DNA of 64,000 nt from Citrobacter youngae ATCC 29220 (GCF_000155975.1 NZ_GG730299.1:2396204-2460203), one strand, 5' to 3'; shown: positions 24,929 through 40,907, counted from the stretch's first letter. Numbers and translations are program-made. Notes: a model not told the origin generated them from the letters alone.

Positions 24929-25389
24929 CAATCCGCATTAATATCGCCGTTGTAATCACCCTGCGTAATTATAACGGCTAAATAAACACCAACTGATAAA
25001 AAAATAATATTTGTTATTTTGTGCGCCATAGAATTTGGAAATTATTGACGCCTTCTATACATGCTATTTTCCTTACTCGATTCAGCCACGATAAATTTAT
25101 TTTTTGTTCTGCAATTGTCTTTTTATTGATAATCAATTGTTAAACAATTGTTTTATTTTCGTATTGGTTATACCAATTGCCCTTCACACATCCCTCACCT
25201 GCCCGCTTTCGTTATAACATGATGTTGCAACAGGTTCTTAAAGCCAATCCGACATATATTGCAACATATGTGACACGCTCGGCAGAACCCAGTAACACAG
25301 ATCCAATGATGTTTACAGTAATGTAACCTTCCCGTAAAATGACCTCACACTTTAAACGCCACCCGGTCCCGTGGAATTGAGGTCGTTAA
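24929..25389. other. Long AT-rich control region upstream of cyoA
   Basis: This 461-bp gap has no credible ORF. It is much more AT-rich than its neighbours from about 24950 to 25160 and contains a perfect 17-bp palindrome, CAATTGTT-A-AACAATTG (25134-25150), whose GTTAA core resembles part of an ArcA site. cyoABCDE of E. coli is repressed by ArcA and Fur; assigning this palindrome to either is inference. I could not pick out the -35/-10 pair with confidence. Confidence 0.5.
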
Positions 25390-29282
<3,893 letters not shown>

Positions 29283-29293
29283 GAGCGGCGATT

Positions 29294-30184
29294 ATGATGT
29301 TTAAGCAATACCTGCAAGTAACGAAACCAGGCATCATCTTTGGCAACCTGATCTCGGTGATTGGGGGGTTCCTGCTGGCCTCGAAAGGCAGCATCGATTA
29401 TCCCCTGTTTATCTACACGCTGGTTGGGGTGTCACTGGTTGTGGCGTCGGGTTGTGTATTTAACAACTACATCGACAGGGATATCGACAGGAAGATGGAG
29501 AGGACCAAAAACCGCGTGCTGGTTAAAGGTCTGATTTCCCCTGCTGTCTCGCTGGTGTACGCCACCCTGCTGGGTATTGCTGGCTTTATGCTGCTGTGGT
29601 TTGGCGCGAACCCTCTGGCCTGCTGGCTGGGGGTAATGGGCTTCGTGGTCTATGTGGGCGTTTATAGCCTGTACATGAAGCGCCATTCCGTTTATGGCAC
29701 ATTGATTGGCTCACTCTCCGGCGCTGCGCCGCCGGTGATTGGCTACTGCGCCGTAACCGGTGAGTTCGATAGCGGCGCGCTGATTCTGCTGGCTATTTTC
29801 AGCCTGTGGCAGATGCCGCACTCTTACGCGATTGCGATTTTCCGCTTTAAGGATTATCAGGCTGCCAACATCCCGGTGCTGCCGGTGGTGAAAGGCATTT
29901 CAGTCGCGAAGAACCATATCACGCTGTATATCGTGGCATTTGCTATCGCCACGCTGATGCTAACCCTGGGCGGCTATGCAGGTTATAAATACCTGATTGT
30001 TGCTGCGGCGGTGAGCGTCTGGTGGTTGGGCATGGCGCTGCGCGGTTATAAAGTGGAAGATGACAGAGTCTGGGCGCGCAAGCTGTTCGGTTTCTCCATC
30101 ATCGCCATTACCGCGCTCTCGGTGATGATGTCCGTCGACTTTATGGTGCCAAACTCGCAGAACCTGCTGACTTACGTCTGGTAA
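29294..30184 (+). CDS. cyoE: Protoheme IX farnesyltransferase (heme O synthase)
   Basis: A 296-residue UbiA-family membrane prenyltransferase that adds a farnesyl group to heme B to make the heme O of the bo3 oxidase. The Asp-rich motif [18 protein letters not shown] (about 57-73) binds farnesyl diphosphate, and a second conserved loop is [15 protein letters not shown]. About nine helices are visible. Last gene of cyoABCDE, 11 bp after cyoD; BIME repeats follow. Confidence 0.97.
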   Translation: MMFKQYLQVTKPGIIFGNLISVIGGFLLASKGSIDYPLFIYTLVGVSLVVASGCVFNNYIDRDIDRKMERTKNRVLVKGLISPAVSLVYATLLGIAGFMLLWFGANPLACWLGVMGFVVYVGVYSLYMKRHSVYGTLIGSLSGAAPPVIGYCAVTGEFDSGALILLAIFSLWQMPHSYAIAIFRFKDYQAANIPVLPVVKGISVAKNHITLYIVAFAIATLMLTLGGYAGYKYLIVAAAVSVWWLGMALRGYKVEDDRVWARKLFGFSIIAITALSVMMSVDFMVPNSQNLLTYVW

Positions 30185-30203
30185 GTTAATCGTCACATCT
30201 TCT

Positions 30204-30296
30204 ATGCCGGATGGCGGCTGACGCCTTATCCGGCCTACATAAAAAGCATGTTGCTTGTAGGCCGGATCGGATATGTCAGTATCGCCATCCGGCATT
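30204..30296. repeat. BIME with two REP units after cyoE
   Basis: Two inverted REP units are present (atgccggatggcgg...ccttatccggcctac and gtaggccggat...cgccatccggcat), just after cyoE and before the yajR promoter. They are probably part of the cyo operon 3' end. Confidence 0.9.
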
Positions 30297-30406
30297 TTCG
30301 TCTCCTGTAACCTCCCCTCACAACGACAACATTTGTTAATGAAGAGCATGTTTACCGCGCCCCCATACCGCTTTACACTACACCCGGATTTTATACAGAG
30401 GTGGGA

Positions 30407-31771
30407 ATGAACGATTACAAAATGACGCCCGGTGAGTTGCGCGCCACCTGGGGTTTAGGGACCGTGTTCTCGTTGCGCATGCTTGGCATGTTTATGGTCC
30501 TGCCGGTTCTGACCACGTACGGTATGGCGCTACAGGGCGCCAGCGAAGCGCTAATAGGCCTTGCCATCGGCATTTATGGCCTGGCGCAAGCCGTTTTCCA
30601 GATCCCCTTTGGCCTGCTCTCGGACCGCATCGGTCGTAAGCCGCTTATCGTCGGTGGACTGGCGGTTTTCGTTCTCGGCAGCGTGATTGCCGCCCTCTCC
30701 GATTCAATCTGGGGAATTATTCTTGGCCGGGCTCTGCAAGGATCTGGCGCGATTGCCGCCGCCGTGATGGCGCTGCTTTCCGACTTAACCCGTGAGCAAA
30801 ACCGTACTAAAGCGATGGCGTTTATCGGCGTCAGCTTTGGTATTACTTTCGCCATTGCGATGGTGCTGGGGCCGATTGTTACCCATGCGCTGGGGCTACA
30901 CGCGCTGTTCTGGATGATTGCGGCCCTGGCCACCACGGGTATCGTGCTGACCATTTGGGTCGTTCCCAATAGCACCAGCCACGTGCTCAACCGTGAGTCA
31001 GGCATGGTAAAAGGCAGCTTCAGCAAAGTGCTGGCGGAGCCCAAACTGTTAAAGCTCAACTTTGGCATCATGTGTCTGCACATTTTGCTGATGTCCACTT
31101 TCGTCGCCTTACCAGGCCAACTGGCGAAAGCAGGCTTCCCCGCCGCAGAACACTGGAAGATTTATCTGGTGACGATGCTGCTGTCCTTTGTTTCCGTGGT
31201 GCCGTTCATCATATACGCCGAAGTTAAGCGCCAGATGAAACGCGTATTCCTCGCCTGCGTACTGCTGATCCTTGTCGCAGAAATTGTCTTGTGGAACGCG
31301 AACATTCGTTTCTGGGGACTGATTGCGGGCGTTCAGATATTCTTCCTCGCCTTTAACCTGATGGAGGCCCTCCTCCCTTCGCTTATCAGTAAAGAGTCTC
31401 CGGCTGGTTATAAAGGCACGGCGATGGGCGTTTACTCCACCAGCCAGTTTCTTGGCGTGGCGATTGGCGGTTCGCTGGGCGGCTGGGTGGTCGAAATGTT
31501 TGACGGTCAGGCGGTATTTCTGGCTGGCGCGCTACTGGCGGCCATTTGGTTGTTGGTGGCAAGCACAATGAAAGAACCGCCGTACGTCAGCAGCCTGCGG
31601 GTGGAAATTCCACCAGAGATTGCCGCGGATGATACCCTTAAGCAGCGTCTGCTGGCTAAAGAGGGGATAAGCGAAGTGTTAATTGTGGCGCAAGAGCATT
31701 CGGCCTACGTGAAAATCGACAGTAAAGTGACCAATCGATTCGAAGTTGAACAGGCGATAAGCCAGGCCTGA
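30407..31771 (+). CDS. yajR: MFS transporter YajR
   Basis: A 454-residue major facilitator with 12 helices and a C-terminal cytoplasmic YAM (ferredoxin-like) domain of about 65 residues (LKQRLLAKEGISEVLIVAQEHSAYVKIDSKVTNRFEVEQAI). MFS motif A is GLLSDRIGRKPLIVGG. It is a drug/H+ antiporter-type protein whose substrate is not known. The ATG at 30407 follows GAGGTGGG; a GTG two codons earlier is not preferred. It is convergent with yajQ across a REP. Confidence 0.95.
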   Translation: MNDYKMTPGELRATWGLGTVFSLRMLGMFMVLPVLTTYGMALQGASEALIGLAIGIYGLAQAVFQIPFGLLSDRIGRKPLIVGGLAVFVLGSVIAALSDSIWGIILGRALQGSGAIAAAVMALLSDLTREQNRTKAMAFIGVSFGITFAIAMVLGPIVTHALGLHALFWMIAALATTGIVLTIWVVPNSTSHVLNRESGMVKGSFSKVLAEPKLLKLNFGIMCLHILLMSTFVALPGQLAKAGFPAAEHWKIYLVTMLLSFVSVVPFIIYAEVKRQMKRVFLACVLLILVAEIVLWNANIRFWGLIAGVQIFFLAFNLMEALLPSLISKESPAGYKGTAMGVYSTSQFLGVAIGGSLGGWVVEMFDGQAVFLAGALLAAIWLLVASTMKEPPYVSSLRVEIPPEIAADDTLKQRLLAKEGISEVLIVAQEHSAYVKIDSKVTNRFEVEQAISQA

Positions 31772-31774
31772 AGA

Positions 31775-31859
31775 TTGCCGGATGGCGACTGCCGTCTTAT
31801 CCGGCCTACAAATAGCGTGTGCGACCTGTAGGCCTGATAGGCGTAGCGCCATCAGGCAT
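31775..31859. repeat. BIME between yajR and yajQ
   Basis: It contains a standard REP (ttgccggatggcgac...cttatccggcctac) and a variant unit (gtaggcctgataggcg...gccatcaggca), between two convergent stops. Confidence 0.88.
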
Positions 31860-31865
31860 GGCGAC

Positions 31866-32357
31866 TTAATCGCGGAAGTTTTTAAACTGGAACGGCTGGC
31901 CGAGATCGCCACCACGAACCAGCGCCATGACGGATTGCAGATCGTCACGCGCCTTACCGGTCACACGGATTTCTTCGCCCTGAATCTGCGCCTGCACCTT
32001 CAGTTTGCTGTCTTTAATCAGCTTAACGATTTTCTTTTGCACCGCGCTTTCGATGCCCTGCTTCAGCTTAGCTTCCACAAACCAGGTTTTACCGCTGTGC
32101 ACAAAGGTTTCCGGTACGTCCAGCGACGTGCCTTCAATACCGCGTTTCAGCAGCTTGGCACGTAAAATATCCAGCAGCTGATTGACCTGAAAATCAGACT
32201 CGCTCAGCACCTTAATCGTCTTATTTGACTCATTCAGCTCAAAAGTCGCTTCAACGCCACGAAAATCAAAGCGTGATTCTACTTCGCGGCTGGCGTTATC
32301 CACCGCGTTACGGGCTTCCTGAAGATCAACTTCAGAGACAATATCGAAAGATGGCAT
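31866..32357 (-). CDS. yajQ: YajQ family nucleotide-binding protein
   Basis: A 163-residue UPF0234 protein with two RRM/BolA-like domains. It binds nucleotides or RNA, and cyclic-di-GMP in some relatives. The start [22 protein letters not shown] is after a GAGGAAAAG site; 15 upstream codons in frame are ignored. The C-terminal [14 protein letters not shown] is typical. Divergent from panE. Confidence 0.95.
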   Translation of the reverse strand: MPSFDIVSEVDLQEARNAVDNASREVESRFDFRGVEATFELNESNKTIKVLSESDFQVNQLLDILRAKLLKRGIEGTSLDVPETFVHSGKTWFVEAKLKQGIESAVQKKIVKLIKDSKLKVQAQIQGEEIRVTGKARDDLQSVMALVRGGDLGQPFQFKNFRD

Positions 32358-32531
32358 CTTTTCCTCTCCCTTCATTTTTGATGCGAAGCATAATACCTGC
32401 AAAGTTACTCAACAGACAGCGCTATACTAGGCTGTATCTTTTAATTGTACGCGGTACTGATGCCTGCGAACAATAAAGGGGTACGGCTGATATGGATTAA
32501 CACCTGGTGCTGTTGCAGGTGAGGAGGAAGA

Positions 32532-33996
<1,465 letters not shown>

Positions 33997-34025
33997 CTCT
34001 TCAGGCCACACGCAGACAAGGAATT

Positions 34026-35081
34026 ATGATGAAAGGATACCTGAGCACATTGGCTTTACTGCTTCTTTCCAGCCACGCCAGCGCAACGCAGCTTGAAATA
34101 AAGAACCTTGAGTATCGCTATCCCAATAGCACTGAGATGCAGTATCGCGTGCCGTGGTTTACCTCAACGGATAATCCCCAGGTTGCAAAACGCATTAACG
34201 ATTACATTTTCGCAAGCTTTATCAATCAGCTACCGGGTAATTCTCCGCAGACCACAGTAAATCAGTTTGCAAATTCAGAGATGAATCCCACCGCAAATCT
34301 TGACTACGCGGTTGAGTATCGCGATGACAAAATCCTGTCACTGAATATAACAGTCGAGGGATGTGGAGCATATTGCGAGTCCTACAATGTGCCGGTAAAT
34401 TTCGATTTAGCCAGCGGCGCAGCAATTACCCTTAGCGATCTTTTCTCCCGCTCCACGATGGCCGAATTAAACACCCGCATCAGAAAAGATATCCGCAGCC
34501 AAATTGATACCTTTGTTGCCGCACAGAAGGAAGGTGAAGATTCTGGCTATGCCGAATTCTACGCCTCGTGCGCAACCTACACTGACGGGTTGTACTACAT
34601 CGACAAATTCTCCCTACAAAAAGATCATCTGGCTTTCCTGAACGGGCGCTGTAGCAACCATGCCAACCGCGCGGGCGATGAACTAGGCGATTTCACCACG
34701 AAAATACCTACTGAAGAACTGCATAATCAGTTCACTCCATACGGTCAGTATCTGACTGGTGCAAAGAGTACAACACCGGTTGAGCCCACGCCCGGCATTG
34801 ACGGCAAGGTCATGTACGGCACGCTGGGAAAAAGCATGCGTATTGTGCTGAAGGTGGACTGTAATTACGGTGATTTTTTTGAAGGGGCTTACTTTTACCA
34901 GAAATTTGGCGCGCCGATTGAACTAACCGGTAAGTGCGACACAGCCAACAACCAGCATTATGAGCTGAAGACGTCTGCCGAAGAACAATCAAAAGAGAAA
35001 ATAACGCTGGATTTAAAAGACGGCGTCTATCAGGGCGTCTGGGAGTCGAACGGGAAGACGCTTCCCGTGCGTTTTGAATAA
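34026..35081 (+). CDS. Secreted DUF3298-like (RsiV/PdaC-type) protein, uncharacterised
   Basis: A 351-residue protein I do not recognise by gene name. An N-terminal signal peptide (MMKGYLSTLALLLLSSHASA, cut about residue 20) makes it periplasmic or outer-membrane associated. Residues 60-220 look like the DUF3298/RsiV fold: YRDDKILSLNITVEGCGAYCESYNVPVNFDLASGAAITLSDLF is typical of that domain. Five Cys before residue 230 could form disulfides. A C-terminal part (about 260-351) ends in a beta-rich DLKDGVYQGVWESNGKTLPVRFE. A second ATG at 34029 has better ribosome-site spacing. E. coli and Salmonella lack it between yajL and thiI. Confidence 0.85.
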   Translation: MMKGYLSTLALLLLSSHASATQLEIKNLEYRYPNSTEMQYRVPWFTSTDNPQVAKRINDYIFASFINQLPGNSPQTTVNQFANSEMNPTANLDYAVEYRDDKILSLNITVEGCGAYCESYNVPVNFDLASGAAITLSDLFSRSTMAELNTRIRKDIRSQIDTFVAAQKEGEDSGYAEFYASCATYTDGLYYIDKFSLQKDHLAFLNGRCSNHANRAGDELGDFTTKIPTEELHNQFTPYGQYLTGAKSTTPVEPTPGIDGKVMYGTLGKSMRIVLKVDCNYGDFFEGAYFYQKFGAPIELTGKCDTANNQHYELKTSAEEQSKEKITLDLKDGVYQGVWESNGKTLPVRFE

Positions 35082-35091
35082 TACCGTTGTA

Positions 35092-35178
35092 TTGCCGGAT
35101 GGCGGCGTAACCGCCTTATCCGGCCTACAAAACGGTACAGTCTGTAGGCCGGATAAGCGGCAGCGCCATCCGGCAAAG
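35092..35178. repeat. BIME between the DUF3298-like gene and thiI
   Basis: Two REP units in inverted order (ttgccggatggcgg...ccttatccggcctac; gtaggccggataagcgg...gccatccggcaa) separate the convergent stops. Confidence 0.9.
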
Positions 35179-35181
35179 GAA

Positions 35182-36630
35182 TTACGGGCGATACACCTTC
35201 ACGTTCTCAAAGCCCTGCTCGCGCAGATACAGCGCCTGCAGGCGGCTCATCACCCCGCGTTCACACCACAGCAGCCAGGTTTTACTCTGGTCCAAATCGC
35301 CGAATTTGGTGCTCAGCTTGTAGAACGGCAGCGGAACCACGTCCACACCTTCCACCTTCAGCGGCTTGTCATCCTGTTCATCCACGGAACGGATATCCAG
35401 AATCACGTCGTTCGGACCGAAACCGCTCACGGTTTCCACTTCCACCACGGTCTGCTGAGTCTGCTGGGCGATATCGCGAATATCGATATTGTTCGCTTCT
35501 TCGACCACTTTATCGAGGATCGAGAAATCGAAGTTTTCTTCTTCGGCTTCAATCTTCGCTTTAACCGCTTTCACCGTCGGGCTTTTTGAAATTACGCCGC
35601 AGTATTCCGGCATGGTACGGGCAAAGTCCTCGGTACCAATTTCACGCGCCAGATTGATAATGTGCTCTTTATCATGAGAGATAAGCGGACGCAGGATCAG
35701 GGTGTCCGAAACGTTATCGATCAGGCGCAGGTTGGTCAGCGTCTGGCTGGACACCTGGCCCAGCGCTTCACCGGTCACCAGCGCCTGCACGCCGTAGCGC
35801 TCAGCGACTTTCGACGCCGCACGGACCATCATACGTTTAAGAACCACGCCCATCTGGCCGTCGTCGACTTTCTCCAGGATCTCGCCAACCACCGGCTCAA
35901 AGTTGATGGCGATAAAACGCACGCGATGCGAACTACCAAAGCGGTTCCACAGATAATGCGCCACCTGGCGAACGCCGATTTCATGCGCTGCGCCGCCGAG
36001 GTTGAAGAAGCAGTAGTGTACGCGGCAGCCGCGACGCATCAGCATGTAGCTGGACACGCCGGAGTCGAAACCACCGGAGATCAGCGACAGGACGTCTTCC
36101 TGCGTCCCAATCGGGAAACCGCCAATACCTTCATAGCGGCCTTTGACCAGCAGCAGACGGTCGTTTTCGATTTCAAGATTCACCGTCACGTCCGGCTTCG
36201 TCAGCTTCACGCGCGCGGATTCAATATGTTGATTCAGTCCACCGCCAACATAACGTTCCACCTCAATGGAGCTAAACTCATGCTTACCGCGACGCTTAAC
36301 GCGTACGCAGAAGGTTTTACCTTCCAGCTGATCGCGATACTGCACCAGCGCTTTCTCGAAAATATCGTGCATATCGGTAAACGGCACGTCTTCTACTTCG
36401 AGAATATGGTGGATCCCCGGAATACGGGTCAGCGCGTCGCGAATATCCAGACGCTGGCTTTCATCTTTAGCGCGAACCTCAACGTGATCCCAGTGACGGA
36501 CAACGGCAAGGTCTTCATCGTAGTGCTTTAAAACGTTACGAATGTTCCCTGTCAGAATTTTTATAAAGCGCAAACGCACAGATTGGCTTTTGATGGTGAT
36601 TTCTGGGAACAATTTAATGATAAACTTCAT
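35182..36630 (-). CDS. thiI: tRNA 4-thiouridine synthase / thiamine thiazole sulfurtransferase ThiI
   Basis: A 482-residue enzyme that makes s4U8 in tRNA and supplies sulfur for the thiazole of thiamine. Order: ferredoxin-like and THUMP domain (1-165), PP-loop ATPase with SGGFDSG, then a C-terminal rhodanese domain. Cys344 (PEYCGVIS) and the rhodanese Cys456 (LLWCERGVM) are both present. The start is [15 protein letters not shown]; 44 upstream codons are ignored. Divergent from xseB. Confidence 0.98.
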   Translation of the reverse strand: MKFIIKLFPEITIKSQSVRLRFIKILTGNIRNVLKHYDEDLAVVRHWDHVEVRAKDESQRLDIRDALTRIPGIHHILEVEDVPFTDMHDIFEKALVQYRDQLEGKTFCVRVKRRGKHEFSSIEVERYVGGGLNQHIESARVKLTKPDVTVNLEIENDRLLLVKGRYEGIGGFPIGTQEDVLSLISGGFDSGVSSYMLMRRGCRVHYCFFNLGGAAHEIGVRQVAHYLWNRFGSSHRVRFIAINFEPVVGEILEKVDDGQMGVVLKRMMVRAASKVAERYGVQALVTGEALGQVSSQTLTNLRLIDNVSDTLILRPLISHDKEHIINLAREIGTEDFARTMPEYCGVISKSPTVKAVKAKIEAEEENFDFSILDKVVEEANNIDIRDIAQQTQQTVVEVETVSGFGPNDVILDIRSVDEQDDKPLKVEGVDVVPLPFYKLSTKFGDLDQSKTWLLWCERGVMSRLQALYLREQGFENVKVYRP

Positions 36631-36838
36631 GGCGGCAATGGTTCTTTGGCAAGTCTGAACGACTTGTAATGGGAAAAAATACAGCAGCCCATACCCTGCG
36701 GCTGCATCCAGGCGCGCAAGTATACCACCATCATGGTCATCCTGTGCACATCGCCTTACCATTGCGCGTTATTTGCTTATCAGTGCGAGTCCGTTACCAT
36801 AGTCTTGTGCTGCCATTACAGAGAGTCAGACATTCATT

Positions 36839-37081
36839 ATGCCGAAGAAAAATGAAGCGCCCGCCAGCTTTGAAACAGCGCTGAGCGAGCTGGAACAGAT
36901 TGTTACCCGTCTGGAAGGCGGCGACCTGCCGCTGGAAGAAGCGCTGAACGAATTCGAACGTGGCGTACAGCTGGCGCGTCAGGGACAGGTCAAATTGCGA
37001 CAGGCTGAACAGCGCGTACAAATCCTGCTGTCAGACACTGAAGACGCCGCCCTCACGCCTTTTACACCGGATAATGAGTAA
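36839..37081 (+). CDS. xseB: Exodeoxyribonuclease VII small subunit
   Basis: The 80-residue small subunit of ExoVII, which acts with XseA on single-stranded DNA. It is helical throughout, with the family motif [38 protein letters not shown]. First gene of xseB-ispA-dxs; its stop codon is directly followed by the ispA start. Confidence 0.98.
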   Translation: MPKKNEAPASFETALSELEQIVTRLEGGDLPLEEALNEFERGVQLARQGQVKLRQAEQRVQILLSDTEDAALTPFTPDNE

Positions 37082-37981
37082 ATGGATTTTACGCAGCAGC
37101 TACAGGCTTGCGTTGAGCAGGCCAACCAGGCACTGAGCCGTTTTATCGCGCCACTGCCCTTTCAGAACACTCCCGTGGTCGAAACCATGCAATATGGCGC
37201 ATTATTAGGCGGTAAACGTCTGCGCCCGTTTCTGGTATATGCAACCGGCCAGATGTTTGGCGTCAGCCTGAGTACGCTTGATGCTCCCGCTGCCGCGGTA
37301 GAGTGCATCCATGCCTATTCTCTGATGCACGATGATTTACCCGCGATGGACAACGACGACCTGCGACGCGGTCTGCCAACCTGCCACGTAAAATTTGGCG
37401 AGGCAAACGCGATCCTGGCCGGTGATGCGCTGCAAACGCTGGCATTTTCCATTATCAGCGACGCGCCCATGCCGGAAGTCGCCGACCGGGACCGCATCGC
37501 GATGCTCTCTGAACTGGCCCAGGCCAGCGGTATCGCCGGTATGTGCGGCGGTCAGGCGCTGGATCTGGAAGCTGAAGGTCATCAGGTTGAGCTGGATGCG
37601 CTGGAGCGTATTCACCGCCATAAAACCGGAGCACTGATTCGCGCCGCCGTGCGTCTGGGTGCATTAAGCGCGGGCGATAAAGGGCGGGAATGCCTGGCAA
37701 TACTCGACAAATACGCAGAAAGCATCGGTCTGGCCTTCCAGGTTCAGGATGACATACTGGATGTGGTAGGCGATACTGCAACATTGGGTAAACGTCAGGG
37801 TGCTGACCAGCAGCTTGGCAAAAGTACCTATCCTGCACTTCTGGGTCTTGAGCAAGCCCGGAATAAAGCCCGGGATTTAATCGAGGATGCCCGCCAGTCG
37901 TTAAGTTTACTGGCCGCGCAGTCTCTCGATACCTCGGCACTGGAAGCGCTAGCGGACTACATAATCCAGCGTGATAAATAA
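37082..37981 (+). CDS. ispA: (2E,6E)-farnesyl diphosphate synthase
   Basis: A 299-residue trans-prenyltransferase making FPP from IPP and DMAPP/GPP. The first Asp-rich motif is LMHDDLPAMDND with the FPPS-type spacing and the second VQDDILDVVGD. It begins immediately after the xseB stop. In operon with dxs, so precursor supply (DXP) and chain elongation are co-expressed. Confidence 0.98.
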   Translation: MDFTQQLQACVEQANQALSRFIAPLPFQNTPVVETMQYGALLGGKRLRPFLVYATGQMFGVSLSTLDAPAAAVECIHAYSLMHDDLPAMDNDDLRRGLPTCHVKFGEANAILAGDALQTLAFSIISDAPMPEVADRDRIAMLSELAQASGIAGMCGGQALDLEAEGHQVELDALERIHRHKTGALIRAAVRLGALSAGDKGRECLAILDKYAESIGLAFQVQDDILDVVGDTATLGKRQGADQQLGKSTYPALLGLEQARNKARDLIEDARQSLSLLAAQSLDTSALEALADYIIQRDK

Positions 37982-38005
37982 ACCAACATATCCAATGAGC
38001 TTGCG

Positions 38006-39868
38006 ATGAGTTTTGATATAGCCAAATACCCGACCCTGGCGCTGGTCGACTCCACCCAGGAGTTACGTCTGCTGCCAAAAGAGAGCCTGCCAAAGCTTTG
38101 CGACGAACTGCGCCGCTATTTGCTCGACAGCGTGAGCCGTTCCAGCGGGCACTTCGCCTCCGGTCTGGGCACGGTGGAACTTACCGTCGCGCTGCACTAC
38201 GTCTACAACACTCCGTTTGACCAGTTAATCTGGGATGTGGGGCATCAGGCTTATCCGCACAAAATTCTGACCGGTCGCCGCGATAAAATCGGCACTATCC
38301 GTCAGAAAGGCGGCCTGCATCCGTTCCCGTGGCGCGGAGAGAGCGAGTATGACGTACTGAGCGTTGGGCACTCCTCAACCTCCATCAGCGCTGGTATCGG
38401 TATTGCGGTCGCCGCCGAGAAAGAAGGCAAAGAACGCCGTACCGTTTGTGTGATTGGCGACGGCGCTATCACCGCCGGGATGGCGTTTGAAGCGATGAAC
38501 CACGCAGGTGATATTAAGCCTGACATGCTGGTTATCCTTAACGATAACGAAATGTCGATTTCAGAGAACGTCGGCGCGCTGAATAACCACCTGGCGCAGT
38601 TGCTCTCTGGCAAACTCTACTCCTCGCTGCGCGAAGGCGGGAAGAAAGTGTTCTCCGGCGTACCGCCGATCAAAGAGCTGCTCAAACGTACCGAAGAGCA
38701 CATCAAAGGCATGGTCGTGCCGGGCACGCTGTTTGAAGAGCTGGGCTTTAACTACATTGGTCCGGTGGACGGTCACGACGTGCTGGGCCTTATCACCACG
38801 CTGAAGAACATGCGCGATCTGAAAGGCCCGCAGTTCCTGCACATCATGACTAAAAAAGGTCGTGGCTATGAGCCAGCGGAAAAAGATCCGATCACCTTCC
38901 ACGCCGTACCAAAATTTGATCCATCCAGCGGCTGTCTGCCGAAAAGCAGCGGCGGCCTGCCGAGCTATTCAAAAATCTTCGGTGACTGGTTGTGCGAGAC
39001 CGCGGCGAAAGACAACAAGCTGATGGCGATCACCCCGGCGATGCGAGAAGGCTCCGGTATGGTGGAGTTCTCGCGCAAATTCCCGGACCGTTACTTCGAC
39101 GTAGCGATTGCCGAGCAGCACGCGGTGACCTTTGCAGCAGGTCTGGCGATTGGCGGCTATAAGCCGGTCGTGGCTATTTACTCTACCTTCCTGCAACGCG
39201 CTTACGATCAGGTGCTGCATGACGTCGCCATCCAGAAACTGCCGGTCCTGTTCGCCGTTGACCGGGCAGGAATTGTTGGCGCAGATGGGCAAACCCACCA
39301 AGGGGCGTTCGATCTCTCCTTCCTGCGCTGCATCCCGGAAATGGTCATCATGGCCCCGAGCGATGAAAACGAATGCCGCCAGATGCTGTTTACCGGCTAT
39401 CACTACAACAATGGCCCATCGGTCGTGCGCTATCCACGCGGTAACGCGGTGGGCGTTGAGCTGACCCCGCTGGAAAAACTGCCAATCGGTAAAGGTCTCG
39501 TCAAGCGCCACGGTGAGAAACTGGCGATTCTTAACTTTGGCACCCTGATGCCGGAAGCGGCTCAGGTCGCGGAATCGCTGAACGCCACGCTGGTCGACAT
39601 GCGCTTCGTGAAACCGCTGGATGAAACGTTGATCCTGGAAATGGCGGCCCAACACGACGTGCTGGTTACCATTGAAGAGAATGCCATTATGGGCGGCGCA
39701 GGCAGTGGCGTAAACGAAGTACTGATGGCCCATCGTAAGCCCGTTCCGGTGCTGAATATTGGCCTACCCGACTTCTTCATTCCCCAGGGCACTCAGGATG
39801 AGGCTCGCGCCGAACTGGGCCTGAATGCCGCCGGAATTGAGGCCAAAATCAAGGCCTGGCTGGCATAA
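38006..39868 (+). CDS. dxs: 1-deoxy-D-xylulose-5-phosphate synthase
   Basis: A 620-residue TPP-dependent enzyme condensing pyruvate and glyceraldehyde 3-phosphate to DXP, the first step of the MEP isoprenoid pathway and a precursor for thiamine and PLP. The TPP/metal motif is [20 protein letters not shown], with the catalytic Glu in [15 protein letters not shown]. The C-terminal transketolase-like domain is complete. It follows ispA by 24 bp. Confidence 0.99.
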   Translation: MSFDIAKYPTLALVDSTQELRLLPKESLPKLCDELRRYLLDSVSRSSGHFASGLGTVELTVALHYVYNTPFDQLIWDVGHQAYPHKILTGRRDKIGTIRQKGGLHPFPWRGESEYDVLSVGHSSTSISAGIGIAVAAEKEGKERRTVCVIGDGAITAGMAFEAMNHAGDIKPDMLVILNDNEMSISENVGALNNHLAQLLSGKLYSSLREGGKKVFSGVPPIKELLKRTEEHIKGMVVPGTLFEELGFNYIGPVDGHDVLGLITTLKNMRDLKGPQFLHIMTKKGRGYEPAEKDPITFHAVPKFDPSSGCLPKSSGGLPSYSKIFGDWLCETAAKDNKLMAITPAMREGSGMVEFSRKFPDRYFDVAIAEQHAVTFAAGLAIGGYKPVVAIYSTFLQRAYDQVLHDVAIQKLPVLFAVDRAGIVGADGQTHQGAFDLSFLRCIPEMVIMAPSDENECRQMLFTGYHYNNGPSVVRYPRGNAVGVELTPLEKLPIGKGLVKRHGEKLAILNFGTLMPEAAQVAESLNATLVDMRFVKPLDETLILEMAAQHDVLVTIEENAIMGGAGSGVNEVLMAHRKPVPVLNIGLPDFFIPQGTQDEARAELGLNAAGIEAKIKAWLA

Positions 39869-39877
39869 TCCCCTCCC

Positions 39878-39919
39878 CGCTCCTGCTATGCTTAATGAAT
39901 AACACGCTAAGCAGGAGCG
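39878..39919 (+). promoter_or_regulatory. Hairpin enclosing the yajO ribosome-binding site
   Basis: CGCTCCTGCT (39878-39887) and AGCAGGAGCG (39910-39919) are a perfect 10-bp inverted repeat with a 22-nt loop. The right arm contains the AGGAG of yajO, six bases before its ATG. As RNA this would hide the ribosome site. It lies directly after dxs. There is no T-run, so it is not a standard terminator. Confidence 0.6.
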
Positions 39920-39924
39920 AATTA

Positions 39925-40899
39925 ATGCAATACAACACCTTAGGAAAAACCGACCTTCGGGTCTCCCGCCTTTGCCTGGGCTGCATGACGTTTGGCGAGC
40001 CCAATCGCGGCAATCACGCCTGGACGCTACCTGAAGAGAGCAGCCGCCCGATAATCAAACGCGCCATTGAAGGCGGCATTAACTTTTTCGATACCGCCAA
40101 CAGCTATTCCGCGGGCAGCAGTGAAGAAATTGTCGGTCGTGCGCTGCGTGATTTCACCCGCCGCGAAGATGTCGTGGTCGCCACCAAAGTTTTTCACCAG
40201 GTTGATGATTTAGCGGAAGGATTATCCCGTGCACAAATCCTAAGGTCGATCGACGACAGCCTTAGACGCCTGGGCATGGACTATGTGGACATCCTGCAAA
40301 TTCACCGTTGGGATTACAACACGCCAATCGAAGAAACGCTGGAAGCCCTCAACGACGTAGTAAAAGCCGGTAAAGCTCGCTATATCGGTGCCTCGTCAAT
40401 GCACGCTTCGCAGTTTGCTCAGGCGCTGGCCCTACAGAAGCAACACGGCTGGGCGCAGTTTGTCAGCATGCAGGATCACTACAACCTGATATACCGCGAA
40501 GAAGAACGCGAAATGCTGCCGCTCTGCTATCAGGAAGGCGTCGCGGTGATCCCATGGAGTCCGCTGGCACGCGGTCGCCTGACCCGCCCGTGGGGAGAAA
40601 CAACCGCACGCCTGGTTTCCGATGAAGTTGGTAAAAATTTATACAGCGAAAGCGATGAAAACGACGCGCAAATTGCCGCACGGCTGGCCGGCGTCAGCGA
40701 AGAGCTGGGCGTCACGCGGGCGCAGGTCGCGCTGGCATGGCTGCTGAGCAAACCGGGGGTGGCAGCGCCGATTATCGGCACATCGCGCGAGGAACAGCTG
40801 GATGAGTTGCTTAATGCGGTGGATTTAACGCTGAAGCCGGAGCAAATTGCCGAACTGGAAACGCCGTACAAACAGCATCCGGTGGTGGGGTTTAAATAA
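39925..40899 (+). CDS. yajO: Aldo/keto reductase YajO (1-deoxyxylulose-5-phosphate synthase YajO)
   Basis: A 324-residue aldo-keto reductase (TIM barrel) with the AKR features GGINFFDTANSY (catalytic Asp/Tyr), VVVATKVF (Lys) and DILQIHRWD (His). In E. coli, YajO has been implicated in forming DXP from ribulose 5-phosphate and in thiamine supply; otherwise it is a general carbonyl reductase. The start is MQYNTLGKTDLRVSRL after AGGAG. Position after dxs fits the proposed role. Confidence 0.95.
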   Translation: MQYNTLGKTDLRVSRLCLGCMTFGEPNRGNHAWTLPEESSRPIIKRAIEGGINFFDTANSYSAGSSEEIVGRALRDFTRREDVVVATKVFHQVDDLAEGLSRAQILRSIDDSLRRLGMDYVDILQIHRWDYNTPIEETLEALNDVVKAGKARYIGASSMHASQFAQALALQKQHGWAQFVSMQDHYNLIYREEEREMLPLCYQEGVAVIPWSPLARGRLTRPWGETTARLVSDEVGKNLYSESDENDAQIAARLAGVSEELGVTRAQVALAWLLSKPGVAAPIIGTSREEQLDELLNAVDLTLKPEQIAELETPYKQHPVVGFK

Positions 40900-40907
40900 T
40901 CTGCCAT

